Assembly (NCBI GenBank): GCA_016202785.1
Contig: JACQOC010000123.1
Coordinates: forward strand, 1 to 15,325
Source of the DNA: Candidatus Aenigmatarchaeota archaeon
Lineage (GTDB): Archaea > Aenigmatarchaeota > Aenigmatarchaeia > QMZP01
Direction of reading: 5' to 3'
Length of the DNA stretch: 15,325 nt
Made by a program: the position numbers and the translations under genes. Below are positions 1 through 7,500 of this stretch, piece after piece. Below the pieces are notes generated by a model, which saw nothing but the letters and a program-made list of their open reading frames with translations, made no database searches and was not told where the DNA came from. The number at the start of each line of letters is the position of its first letter. The first letter of the stretch is position 1.

Positions 1-3
1 AAA

Positions 4-12
4 TAAAATATT
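4..12 (+). promoter_or_regulatory. TATA-like box ahead of the GGDEF gene
   Basis: The A/T-only stretch taaaatatt is centred about 26 nt before the ATG at 33. That spacing fits an archaeal TATA box driving a leaderless or nearly leaderless transcript. A second A/T stretch (tatttatta, 17-25) is too close to the start codon for this role. The window begins only a few bases upstream, so the BRE and any preceding gene cannot be judged. Confidence 0.4.
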
Positions 13-32
13 CACTATTTATTAGTGGTAAC

Positions 33-683
33 ATGTATCGACCAATCCGCTGGCTTGCCGACCAGGCATCCACTGCGTTCACTAATATAATTGACGGCGT
101 TGTGGCCAGGAATCCGGACCGTTATCCCACTGTCAAGAAGTTTAAGGACGAATCAATCTATGATACTCCAACCGCTGTTCACAGCAAGGGCTATTTCCTT
201 TCAACGCTGGCCGAAGACCTTAGTCGGCTTCCAGCTCCCGGCGAAATTAGAGCGCATCCGGAATACTCCAAGACCATCATCATCGTTGATGTCGTAGGAC
301 TGGGTGAAATAAATGACAAATACAACCAAGTGGTCGGCGACAAGGTTTTGCGTTATGTAACCGACACCCTCAAACGCAGTGTCCGCAGCGGCGACGTCAT
401 CGGCCGGTATGGCGGCGATGAGTTTGCCGTCCAGCTGCCGAACGCGACGGAAGAAGATGCCCGGCACATCATCGGCCGGATTGCGCAGAATTTCAGCTAC
501 TACAAGTTCCGCCTGCCGGATGATCCGGAAATTCTCGATGCGCTGCGCGGCGGCCGGGCCGGCGAAGATAGCGAACGCGGGAAAGGCCTGGTGCTACGCC
601 TGGGCCATGCAACTACATACCAGCCGTGCGATATGGAATACTTGCTGAAAAAGGCCGACCCGAAACAGCCGCTCATCGACTGA
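33..683 (+). CDS. GGDEF-domain protein, putative diguanylate cyclase
   Basis: Probable cytoplasmic enzyme making cyclic di-GMP from two GTP. The GGDEF domain starts near residue 43 with a variant of the usual DxLTGLxNR opening (DTPTAVHSKGYF). Asp86 matches the first metal ligand, Asn94-Asp95 the guanine-contacting ND pair, and 127-131 is an exact GGDEF signature. Arg118-Asp121 forms an RxxD inhibitory (I-site) motif exactly five residues ahead of it, so product inhibition is possible. The first 40 residues hold no recognisable sensor domain, signal peptide or membrane helix. The C terminus is short: after AD at 208-209 the usual ADxAMYxAK helix is replaced by PKQPLID, so the last helix is degenerate. 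It converges on the XPF-like gene with 4 bp between stop codons. GGDEF proteins are mainly bacterial, so an archaeal host is notable. The family is certain; in vivo activity is inferred. Confidence 0.9.
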   Translation: MYRPIRWLADQASTAFTNIIDGVVARNPDRYPTVKKFKDESIYDTPTAVHSKGYFLSTLAEDLSRLPAPGEIRAHPEYSKTIIIVDVVGLGEINDKYNQVVGDKVLRYVTDTLKRSVRSGDVIGRYGGDEFAVQLPNATEEDARHIIGRIAQNFSYYKFRLPDDPEILDALRGGRAGEDSERGKGLVLRLGHATTYQPCDMEYLLKKADPKQPLID

Positions 684-687
684 TCTG

Positions 688-1374
688 CTACTGCGAATCA
701 CTTGCCGGATATTCTGAATTCAGGATCTCCCAAATCCGTTTAGCCTTCTTCTTGCCGATCAGCTCTACCTTCTGCAGCTCTTCGGGCGTGGCATTGAAGA
801 CGTTCTTCGGCGTCTTGAAGTGGCCCAGCAAGTTGCGGCTCAGTTTCGTGCTCACCGACGGCATGCCCGCTATCAAATATTCCTGCATCTCCGGCAACGT
901 CTCGGGTTTCTTGCCCGACCTGATGGCCATCTCCTTCTTGTCCAGCACCTGCTCCCGGTATGCAATCCAGTAAATCATGCCGGCCGTCTCCTGGGTGTTG
1001 CGCGTCCACATTATCGGCACCTTGTGGTCGATCGCGATGCTGGCCAACGCGCCCCTTACCGCGTTCTCATGCATGCCGTTCTCCAGGAACAGCATTTCCG
1101 GGTTGCCCTCGATCATCAGCACGGAACGCTCGTAGGAACTGCACAGGTTGGCCATCTGGCTGAACAGCCTTTGGTCGGTCATCGACTGCAAGAAGTCAGC
1201 CACGGTCTTGCGCTCAATGGCAACCCTTTCGCTCGCTATGTAGTCTGCAACCTCCAACTGCTGCGGCGTGACCTGGACGTCAAAGTTGGCCAGGTGCTTG
1301 ACCACGCCGGACGGCAGCTCGCGGTTGTCGACGAAGATGATTGGCCGGGAGTTCAGCACTTTCTGCGCTTTCAT
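688..1374 (-). CDS. xpf: XPF/ERCC4-family structure-specific nuclease, helicase-free form
   Basis: Predicted endonuclease for branched DNA (3' flaps, stalled forks), acting in repair and replication restart. Residues 12-140 form the ERCC4 nuclease domain: VDNRE at 15-19, Asp44, the ERK catalytic triplet at 54-56 and Asp60, with MIEG at 87-90 in the usual later strand. Residues 165-220 form a tandem helix-hairpin-helix tail; the second hairpin is VELIGKKKAKRI (203-214). At 228 aa it matches the short crenarchaeal XPF rather than the long euryarchaeal Hef, which has an N-terminal helicase. I see no clear C-terminal PCNA-binding (QxxLxxFF) motif; the end is a short polar PASDSQ. The start is followed by a few residues before the first strand and is supported by a TATA-like box 24 nt upstream. 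The gene is divergent from the next one and appears unrelated to the surface genes. Confidence 0.92.
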   Translation of the reverse strand: MKAQKVLNSRPIIFVDNRELPSGVVKHLANFDVQVTPQQLEVADYIASERVAIERKTVADFLQSMTDQRLFSQMANLCSSYERSVLMIEGNPEMLFLENGMHENAVRGALASIAIDHKVPIMWTRNTQETAGMIYWIAYREQVLDKKEMAIRSGKKPETLPEMQEYLIAGMPSVSTKLSRNLLGHFKTPKNVFNATPEELQKVELIGKKKAKRIWEILNSEYPASDSQ

Positions 1375-1375
1375 C

Positions 1376-1383
1376 TTTTTAAT
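1376..1383 (+). promoter_or_regulatory. TATA-like box for the 565-aa surface protein
   Basis: tttttaat is centred about 24 nt before the ATG at 1404, the spacing expected for a leaderless archaeal transcript. It abuts the start codon of the oppositely oriented nuclease gene. No Shine-Dalgarno sequence lies ahead of 1404, consistent with leaderless initiation. Confidence 0.4.
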
Positions 1384-1394
1384 GGGTAGGCGGC

Positions 1395-1402
1395 ATATTT
1401 AA
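1395..1402 (-). promoter_or_regulatory. TATA-like box for the XPF-like nuclease
   Basis: Read on the minus strand this is TTAAATAT, centred about 24 nt before the nuclease ATG (1374). It sits immediately beside the start codon of the divergent gene, so the two promoters interlock within 29 bp and initiation at one would probably hinder the other. Confidence 0.4.
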
Positions 1403-1403
1403 T

Positions 1404-3101
1404 ATGAAGTTTGCGCTGGCTATCCTTCTTCTTGCGCTCGCGCTTGCCAACAGCGCGGCCGCGCTACAGATCAAGGAAATCAAGGTCATCCCGTCCAACC
1501 TCTCGGCCAACGCCAGCTTCATCGCCTACGCCAAGCTTGATACCAGCCAACCGGCACGGGTGGCTTGGGTCGCGCCGCACGACGGCCCAATCGGCGATTA
1601 CGTGTTCGGCGCGTTGCCGAAGTCCGGCGACGCCTACTCCTGCTTTTTCACCGCCGACGGCAGCGGCAACTGTGGCGCATCGCCGTTCTTCGAGGCCAAG
1701 GCCAACGAGTTTGTGGTCAGCGCCATCGACAGCAACATGGCCACCGACCGGAAAAACATCACCATAAGAACTGGCCCGCTGGCCGTCACCATCCAGTCGC
1801 TGCGGCAGAACGCTTCCACCAACACACTCAGCGTCCTGGCCACGGTCTCCCTACCGCCGGCCGACATGGGCTACGAGCTATATGGCAAGGACTTTGCCAA
1901 GCTGGCCAGCGGCCGGCTCGAACTTAATGCCGTAACGTCATTCTACGAGGCCAGCTTCAGCTTGCCGGCAGCGGCCGAATATCTGGGCATAATAGCAAGT
2001 TCAGGGGCGGGCAGCGGCGGCACCTTGATCCAGTTAAGCACGGCTTCGGCAAACGTTACGCCGGCCGGCCCGGCCAGCGGGGCGGTTAGAGCAGACAGCG
2101 TAAACATCCCGGATGCAGTACTGAGATTGGGCGGCGAATACAGCCGGGGCAATTTCGAGCTGTACAACAGCGAAGGGAATGTCACCCATTCTGGGCTGCG
2201 CGTTGTGGTACCTGCAGGCCTGGCGCCGTATCTGTCCGTTGAACTGCAAAAGGACCGCTTGGCGCCGCAGGAGCGCGCCTTCTTCACCGTCCGGCTGAGA
2301 AACGTGACCGGCAACATGAGCATTGCCACCACAGCCGACATCCTGGCCAACACCACGGCCGTCGGCAGGATCAGCATAGCGATCGATGCATCAGTGCTAA
2401 GGGACAGAGCCATCGCTGGCAGCCTGGATGTCGAGCCGCAGGCATGGTCGGAAGAGTTGCTGGCCAGCAAAGAGACAACGGCCAGCTTCAGGGTAACCAA
2501 CCCGTCTGACTCGGCCGTCGGCAACCTGACCGTCGCCATTTCCAGTGGCCTGCGCAGCATTCTGACTGCCAACGGCTCCAAATCCATCGCCCCTAAAGGG
2601 ACCGGCCGCATCGACCTTACCGCGCTGGCCGCCCAGCCTGGGGAATATTTCGGCACGGTCACCATAACCTCAGAAGCGGGCAGCGGCATGGTTTTCGTCA
2701 GCCTGGCGGCCGCCAAGGACATCAGTGCTGAAATAGAACAAGCCGCCACCAACCTGGCCGCGCTGGACGCAGCCTTGCCCAGCCAGTACCTGTCGGCGGC
2801 GCGCAGCGCAAAGGCCAATATTGACCAGGCGCGCAACAACTATCTTTCCGGCCGCTACCGCGACGCCGCAGCAAGCTTGGCCGCCGCCAAGGCTGCCACT
2901 GCCGTGCTGGAAAGCGTGGATGCCGGCCCAGGAGAGGCGCCAAAGGCCAATGACTCCGACGGCGGGCCAAGTGCGGGCGGCGATGGCAACCTGATCATCA
3001 TCGTCTTTTTGATCGTGGCGGCAGGACTGGGCGCGCTGTTCCTGGTGCGCCGCATGCGCAAGAAGGGCCAGGAAATGGAAGAAGGCATGGAAGATTATTG
3101 A
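1404..3101 (+). CDS. Secreted surface protein with beta-sandwich domains and C-terminal membrane anchor
   Basis: Predicted type I membrane protein facing outward; function unknown. Residues 1-20 are a Sec signal peptide (MKF plus a leucine/alanine core) with likely cleavage after SAAA. Residues 21-125 contain the only two cysteines (80 and 90), probably a disulfide. Two related beta-sandwich units follow at about 236-328 and 340-435, resembling NEW3-type domains of archaeal envelope proteins. Residues 440-505 are an alanine-rich helical stalk, then a Gly/Asp/Pro linker, a membrane helix at about 529-548 and a cytoplasmic RRMRKK tail ending in acidic residues. About a dozen NxS/T sequons suggest heavy glycosylation. 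The overall order matches the 459-aa protein it converges on (20 bp between stops). The assignment to a surface protein is firm; any binding partner is not visible. Confidence 0.88.
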   Translation: MKFALAILLLALALANSAAALQIKEIKVIPSNLSANASFIAYAKLDTSQPARVAWVAPHDGPIGDYVFGALPKSGDAYSCFFTADGSGNCGASPFFEAKANEFVVSAIDSNMATDRKNITIRTGPLAVTIQSLRQNASTNTLSVLATVSLPPADMGYELYGKDFAKLASGRLELNAVTSFYEASFSLPAAAEYLGIIASSGAGSGGTLIQLSTASANVTPAGPASGAVRADSVNIPDAVLRLGGEYSRGNFELYNSEGNVTHSGLRVVVPAGLAPYLSVELQKDRLAPQERAFFTVRLRNVTGNMSIATTADILANTTAVGRISIAIDASVLRDRAIAGSLDVEPQAWSEELLASKETTASFRVTNPSDSAVGNLTVAISSGLRSILTANGSKSIAPKGTGRIDLTALAAQPGEYFGTVTITSEAGSGMVFVSLAAAKDISAEIEQAATNLAALDAALPSQYLSAARSAKANIDQARNNYLSGRYRDAAASLAAAKAATAVLESVDAGPGEAPKANDSDGGPSAGGDGNLIIIVFLIVAAGLGALFLVRRMRKKGQEMEEGMEDY

Positions 3102-3121
3102 CCTTGCCTGAGTTGAAGCTG

Positions 3122-4501
3122 CTATCCGCTCTCGAACAGCAGGCTGTCCTTTTTCCGCGACTGGTATAGGTAAAAAGCGGCGGCGCCGGCGATTATGACC
3201 AACAATGCGCCGAGCGGCAATGCCAGCCCTTCAAGCCCAGGGGGTTCCGCCGTATCGTTGCTTTCCGGCTCGGCTTCTGGCTGTCCTGCAACCGGTTCCT
3301 CGGCTTGCATGCTGCTCAGCTCCTGCGCCAGCCTTTCCCTTTCCTCCAGGCCGGAGCCGTATTCCGCATCCTGGTAGGCCTGCAGCCAGCTTTGGATCTT
3401 GCCGCCGGCGCTGTCCTTCAGCTCCGGCCTGGCCATCTCGGCCTGGCGCAGCGCATCGGTAACCAGCTCACCGGTGGACAAGTAGGCGGTCGCGGTCTTG
3501 GTGCTGCCCATTGATGTTGCCGACGCCTTCAGCTCATAGAGCTTGGACACGTTGCCGGGAATAGCGATGAATTTTATGGCCTGCTCCTGCAGCGGCCCCA
3601 AAGTGAACGATTGGGCATAGAAGCTGTTTTGCACGTCAGCGGCCAAGCTTACCGCCAGGTCCCGTTTTTGGCCGCCGTTCCTGACGTATATGGCATAATC
3701 AACTTGTGCCAAGGCTTCGACATTCACGTTTTCCGGGGAAATGACAACGGAAAAGCCGCTGTCAGCAACCTCTTTAGCCACCACCAAGCTAGCCGAGACG
3801 TTTTTTGCACACGTTTGCCGGCAGTTCCTAGCAGTCGCTTTGACCATGAATTTATGCTCCCCTTCCTGGACCGCAGCGGCCGTGAAGTTCAGTTGCACCC
3901 GGTTCTTGCCCTTGCCCAACGACGCAGTATGGCTTTTCTGGCTGATCTCCAGCTGGCCGTCGATTGCCACGTCCACAGTCACTTCAGCCTGCGAATACAA
4001 AGCAAGGAAAAAAGGCACCTTTTCGTTTGCTTTACCAGTTTTTAGTTGCCGGTCGATGGACAGGTCGAACACGTCCAGCGCGGCTGGCGCAGAATCTATG
4101 TCCTCAACTGCGCTGGCGCAGGCCCGGCCCGCTATCTCCCGCTGCCTGCTTCCAGCAGCACTCGTCGCCGACAGCGTAAGGGTAAAGTCTTTGCCGCACT
4201 GGCCGGTTTTCCTGTCGAAAGTGGCGAAGCAGACCGGGTTGACGATGGCGTCGCTGGCATCAGCTTGGAACAGCCGCTCGGATATGTCGGACCAGCTTTC
4301 GTCCGGATCCGGCCGCATCGACACCGTATACTTTATCCGGCCGTCCAGCTGTGCCCTGAGGTCGTCAGGCAAAACTATATCGAAGCATTTCTTGGTATCG
4401 GGTTGGAGAGAAATATACAAATTGTCAAGTTGTAAAGCCGTGGAAGTTGGGATGGCAACAATGCCAAAGACGATGGAAAGAAAAAGCACTAACCATTTCA
4501 T
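3122..4501 (-). CDS. Secreted protein with C-terminal membrane anchor, last gene of the envelope cluster
   Basis: Predicted surface protein of 459 aa. The start is chosen at MKW (4501), which directly begins a signal peptide and lies 31 nt after the preceding stop. An in-frame ATG at 4510 is nearly as good; the longer form from 4546 would add 15 polar residues ahead of the hydrophobic core and overlap the upstream gene. Mature residues 24-140 form a first domain with four cysteines (39, 91, 102, 128). Two beta-sandwich regions follow (about 145-245 and 248-342); Cys227 and Cys231 lie in the first. A charged helical stalk (345-400), an acidic Pro/Glu linker, a membrane helix at about 425-446 and a basic SRKK stop-transfer complete it. 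It carries few sequons. It shares topology, and a mature N terminus beginning LQ, with the facing 565-aa protein. It may anchor or partner the giant protein encoded just upstream. Function unknown. Confidence 0.87.
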   Translation of the reverse strand: MKWLVLFLSIVFGIVAIPTSTALQLDNLYISLQPDTKKCFDIVLPDDLRAQLDGRIKYTVSMRPDPDESWSDISERLFQADASDAIVNPVCFATFDRKTGQCGKDFTLTLSATSAAGSRQREIAGRACASAVEDIDSAPAALDVFDLSIDRQLKTGKANEKVPFFLALYSQAEVTVDVAIDGQLEISQKSHTASLGKGKNRVQLNFTAAAVQEGEHKFMVKATARNCRQTCAKNVSASLVVAKEVADSGFSVVISPENVNVEALAQVDYAIYVRNGGQKRDLAVSLAADVQNSFYAQSFTLGPLQEQAIKFIAIPGNVSKLYELKASATSMGSTKTATAYLSTGELVTDALRQAEMARPELKDSAGGKIQSWLQAYQDAEYGSGLEERERLAQELSSMQAEEPVAGQPEAEPESNDTAEPPGLEGLALPLGALLVIIAGAAAFYLYQSRKKDSLLFESG

Positions 4502-4532
4502 ATTTACCATTTTTCCATAGAGCGTAGCAACT

Positions 4533-7500
4533 CTAAGCACATGCATTACTCAGCGAAGGCGAATATGTAGAAATGTCCCAGTCCTGCCAGTTGACATATG
4601 GCGTCGACAACCTTAGGCTGCTGCAAGGAGCCATTAAACCGCATTGCTGGTCTATATATTTCCTAAAGTTGGCTTGCACACTAATGATCCCGCTTCTGGC
4701 ACATCTGTCCGAAAACACACAGAGAACAGGACAAACTTGTTCTTTCGTTATTAGTGCGCTATCAGTTTCCGCACCGGTGTTGTAAATGAACTTGGCATTG
4801 TTGACTTCATCGCTTTCAGCGACAAGATTGCCCAGGTCTACAACGGCCTCGAGGATATCATCGTTTCTGACGCGGCCGAAATCATCGATATTATCGGCAT
4901 AGGCAATGGACAACTCTTGGGATTTTTCCGGTAAAATAGCCGGCAGGTCGAAACCCTTTACCCACTTGTATTTTTTGTCACTGGGATCTCTACCAATCGT
5001 GGCGAAAGTTACCGATGTTGCGCCAGACTCGAGATTGCCATTATTCTTGACTGTGATATGAATGTTTTGGTCATCAGTTGGGAAAAACCAAAAGTTTGTG
5101 TTATGCTTGATAGCGAAATCTGTGATCACCAGATCCGGTTTTCCCGTGGCCGGCTGTTGCGTATTTCCTGCAGCCGGTGTACCCGTTTGTCTGCTAGGCT
5201 GTTGGGTCGACAACCCAGGATTATTGTTTCCCGCGCCTGTATCGCACACCCTCTCAGGGAATATCGGTATGTATCGCGTCAGGTCGACGTTGCTGTTGGT
5301 GCCTGGGGCTTGCAGGCTGTTAACATCACAGCCCGGGACAGTAGAACATTTGGCCGCAATCAGAGCCTTGAATTCGTTAACTACTTTGTTGGAACACGAA
5401 TTTTTGGCAGTGTTGCACATGATGTTGCAGGCCTGCAGCTCATCTGCTTTGTTTTCCCTTTTGGACGTCTCCGGATCCATGATAAAGACATAGTTGTTGG
5501 ACAAGTCGGTTTCGCCGCTGCCGCCTGGGTTGACAATCACTTGAACGAACGTCTTATCCGGGAATTTGTCTACTTCTGAAGGAGTTACTCTATCAGATTT
5601 AATCGGTTCCAAAGCGGCCAATTCGAAATATTTTCCTGATGCATCGGCAACACCCTTCACCAGCACTTGCATCCTGTTCGATTTCTCCTGACCATTATTG
5701 ATTACGACTACGAACAGCTCTTGCGAAGGGTTGCCTTTGTCTTCAAGGTGCGCGTAAACGATTGCCAAGTCAGTTTTGGACGTTACTGAAGGTACAGTAG
5801 TTATTCCAGGCTGGGGCTGTGTTGGCGAAGTCGTTGTCCCGGTTCCGGGGGAAGCTGTTGGGATGCTTGGTTGCGTTTGGCCACCTGCTTGGGCGTTTTG
5901 TGGCTGCACCGGCATGTCAAGAATGTTATTGCTTATATCATTTTCAAGTTCGACCTGGGAAACGGCTACGGCTATCTTTGCAGTGGTAGCCGGCATTTTC
6001 ACTTCCTCGGTGAAAGGTTCGGATCCTTTCACCGGCAATTCCTTCAGCTCAAGCCGTTTGTATATTATGCCTGCCTGGTCAGTTATGATGATTGTTGTCT
6101 TGGCTGATTTGTCCCTGCCATCATTGCTTACGTAGAAGTTTATTTCATACACGATCATGTTCACGCCGTTTTCTACTAAGGTTGACTTTATTTTCGGTTC
6201 CTGAGCATTGTCAATTTTTTCGACTCTCAAATCCGGGGCGGCAACCGTGCCGGTGCCGTCGATCTTGATCTTCATCTGGTTATTTGTCCGGTCGGAATCC
6301 CTTGTCTGTCCTAGCGGGTCAAGCGTAATGGTGGTGGTTGCACCTTTCATTTCAGAAGTCAACTCAGGTTCGTGGTCGAAGTCTTCGCCGGCAGCCAGCG
6401 TTGGTATGACGCTGCTCGGCGGCCGCGGCAGCGTTACGCCATTCACGGTGAAATCCATGCGGGTGTCATCGCTTTCTTTGTTGCCATAGTTTCTGACTAT
6501 TACCTTAATCTTATTGTTCTCCACAGTCGCCTTCTCGATACCTAAATTGGGCATGGGAGTGCCAGGTTCAACGGTCCGGCAGCGGCTGAATGCTCCCTCG
6601 CATTCATTGCCACACCCGCTCTTTGGGTTGCCTTCGCAATAGCAGAAACCGAAAGGTATGTAACTCCCCTCATATTTTGCGGCAAAGCCGCCGGAGCAAG
6701 TAAGCTCCAACTCATACCTGCCGTTTCCGGTCTCCCGGACTTTCTCGCCGATGCTGACATCGCCGGACGCGAAGCCGGCCACATCAAACGCAGTCTTCAC
6801 TCCACCCTGCCCTATTTTTACCTCGATCTTCTTGTCGGTGCAGATGTCCGTTAGAGCCTGGGGCAGCAATATTTGTGTGCGAGGATAGTTGCCATCCTTG
6901 TCGCGCGGCTGGCTGGTGTCGTAGCCGCAGCACTCTTTGCCGTTTGCTCCGCCGCATTTTATCACGACAAACGCTTTGGTTCCCTCAGTTGTCTTGGCTA
7001 ATTTTTCCCAATCAATCTGGCCGGCCTTCAACCGTTCCTGCACCAGCGCACCTATTTCCTTGTCAAGCGCGTCTAGCCTGGCATAATCAGTGCAGCGCTT
7101 GGTCTGCTCCAGGCACGTTATCTCGGCTCCCTTGCACTGGCCGTTGTCTATAGTCTGTTGGACGTTAGCCACGCACAGCTCGGCGTTGGCATACACTGCC
7201 AGCTGCTCAAGCTGCTTGATTTTTATCTGCGCATCGACGGCCTGGGCGCGGCAGTGTGCCGCCCAGATTTCCTGGAATATGCCATTAAGCGTGTCGACTA
7301 TCGCCAACATATTTGCTGTCTGGTCAGCCGTTATCTTTGTCGGATCGGTTTGTTGGACAGCAAGTTCTGGGCACATGACTGTTGATGGTTTTTTCACCAA
7401 TTTTGAAAAAGCGCAGCCTGCTGATAGCGCTTTGTCGGGATCAGCTCCACCCAACTTGAGCAGTTCCGGCAACAGAACTTGCGGGTTGCCGGACCATATG

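Noticed and set aside
646..654. Oligo-T tract on the minus strand after the nuclease gene as a terminator
   Set aside because: Five T only, inside the GGDEF coding region, where AAA/AAG lysine codons explain it.
1943..2839. 298-codon open frame on the minus strand
   Set aside because: It lies wholly inside the 565-aa surface protein gene, and its Ala/Ser/Leu-rich product has no domain; a G+C-driven shadow.
3150..3154. Oligo-T tract on the plus strand after the 565-aa gene as a terminator
   Set aside because: Five T, no structure, and it lies in the opposing coding sequence (lysine codons of the SRKK tail).
3741..4520. 259-codon open frame on the plus strand
   Set aside because: It is antisense to the 459-aa gene, which has a signal peptide, domains and an anchor in the expected order.
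4502..4546. Longer start for the 459-aa protein at 4546
   Set aside because: It overlaps the upstream gene by 14 bases and puts a charged leader ahead of a typical signal peptide. The ATG at 4510 remains possible.
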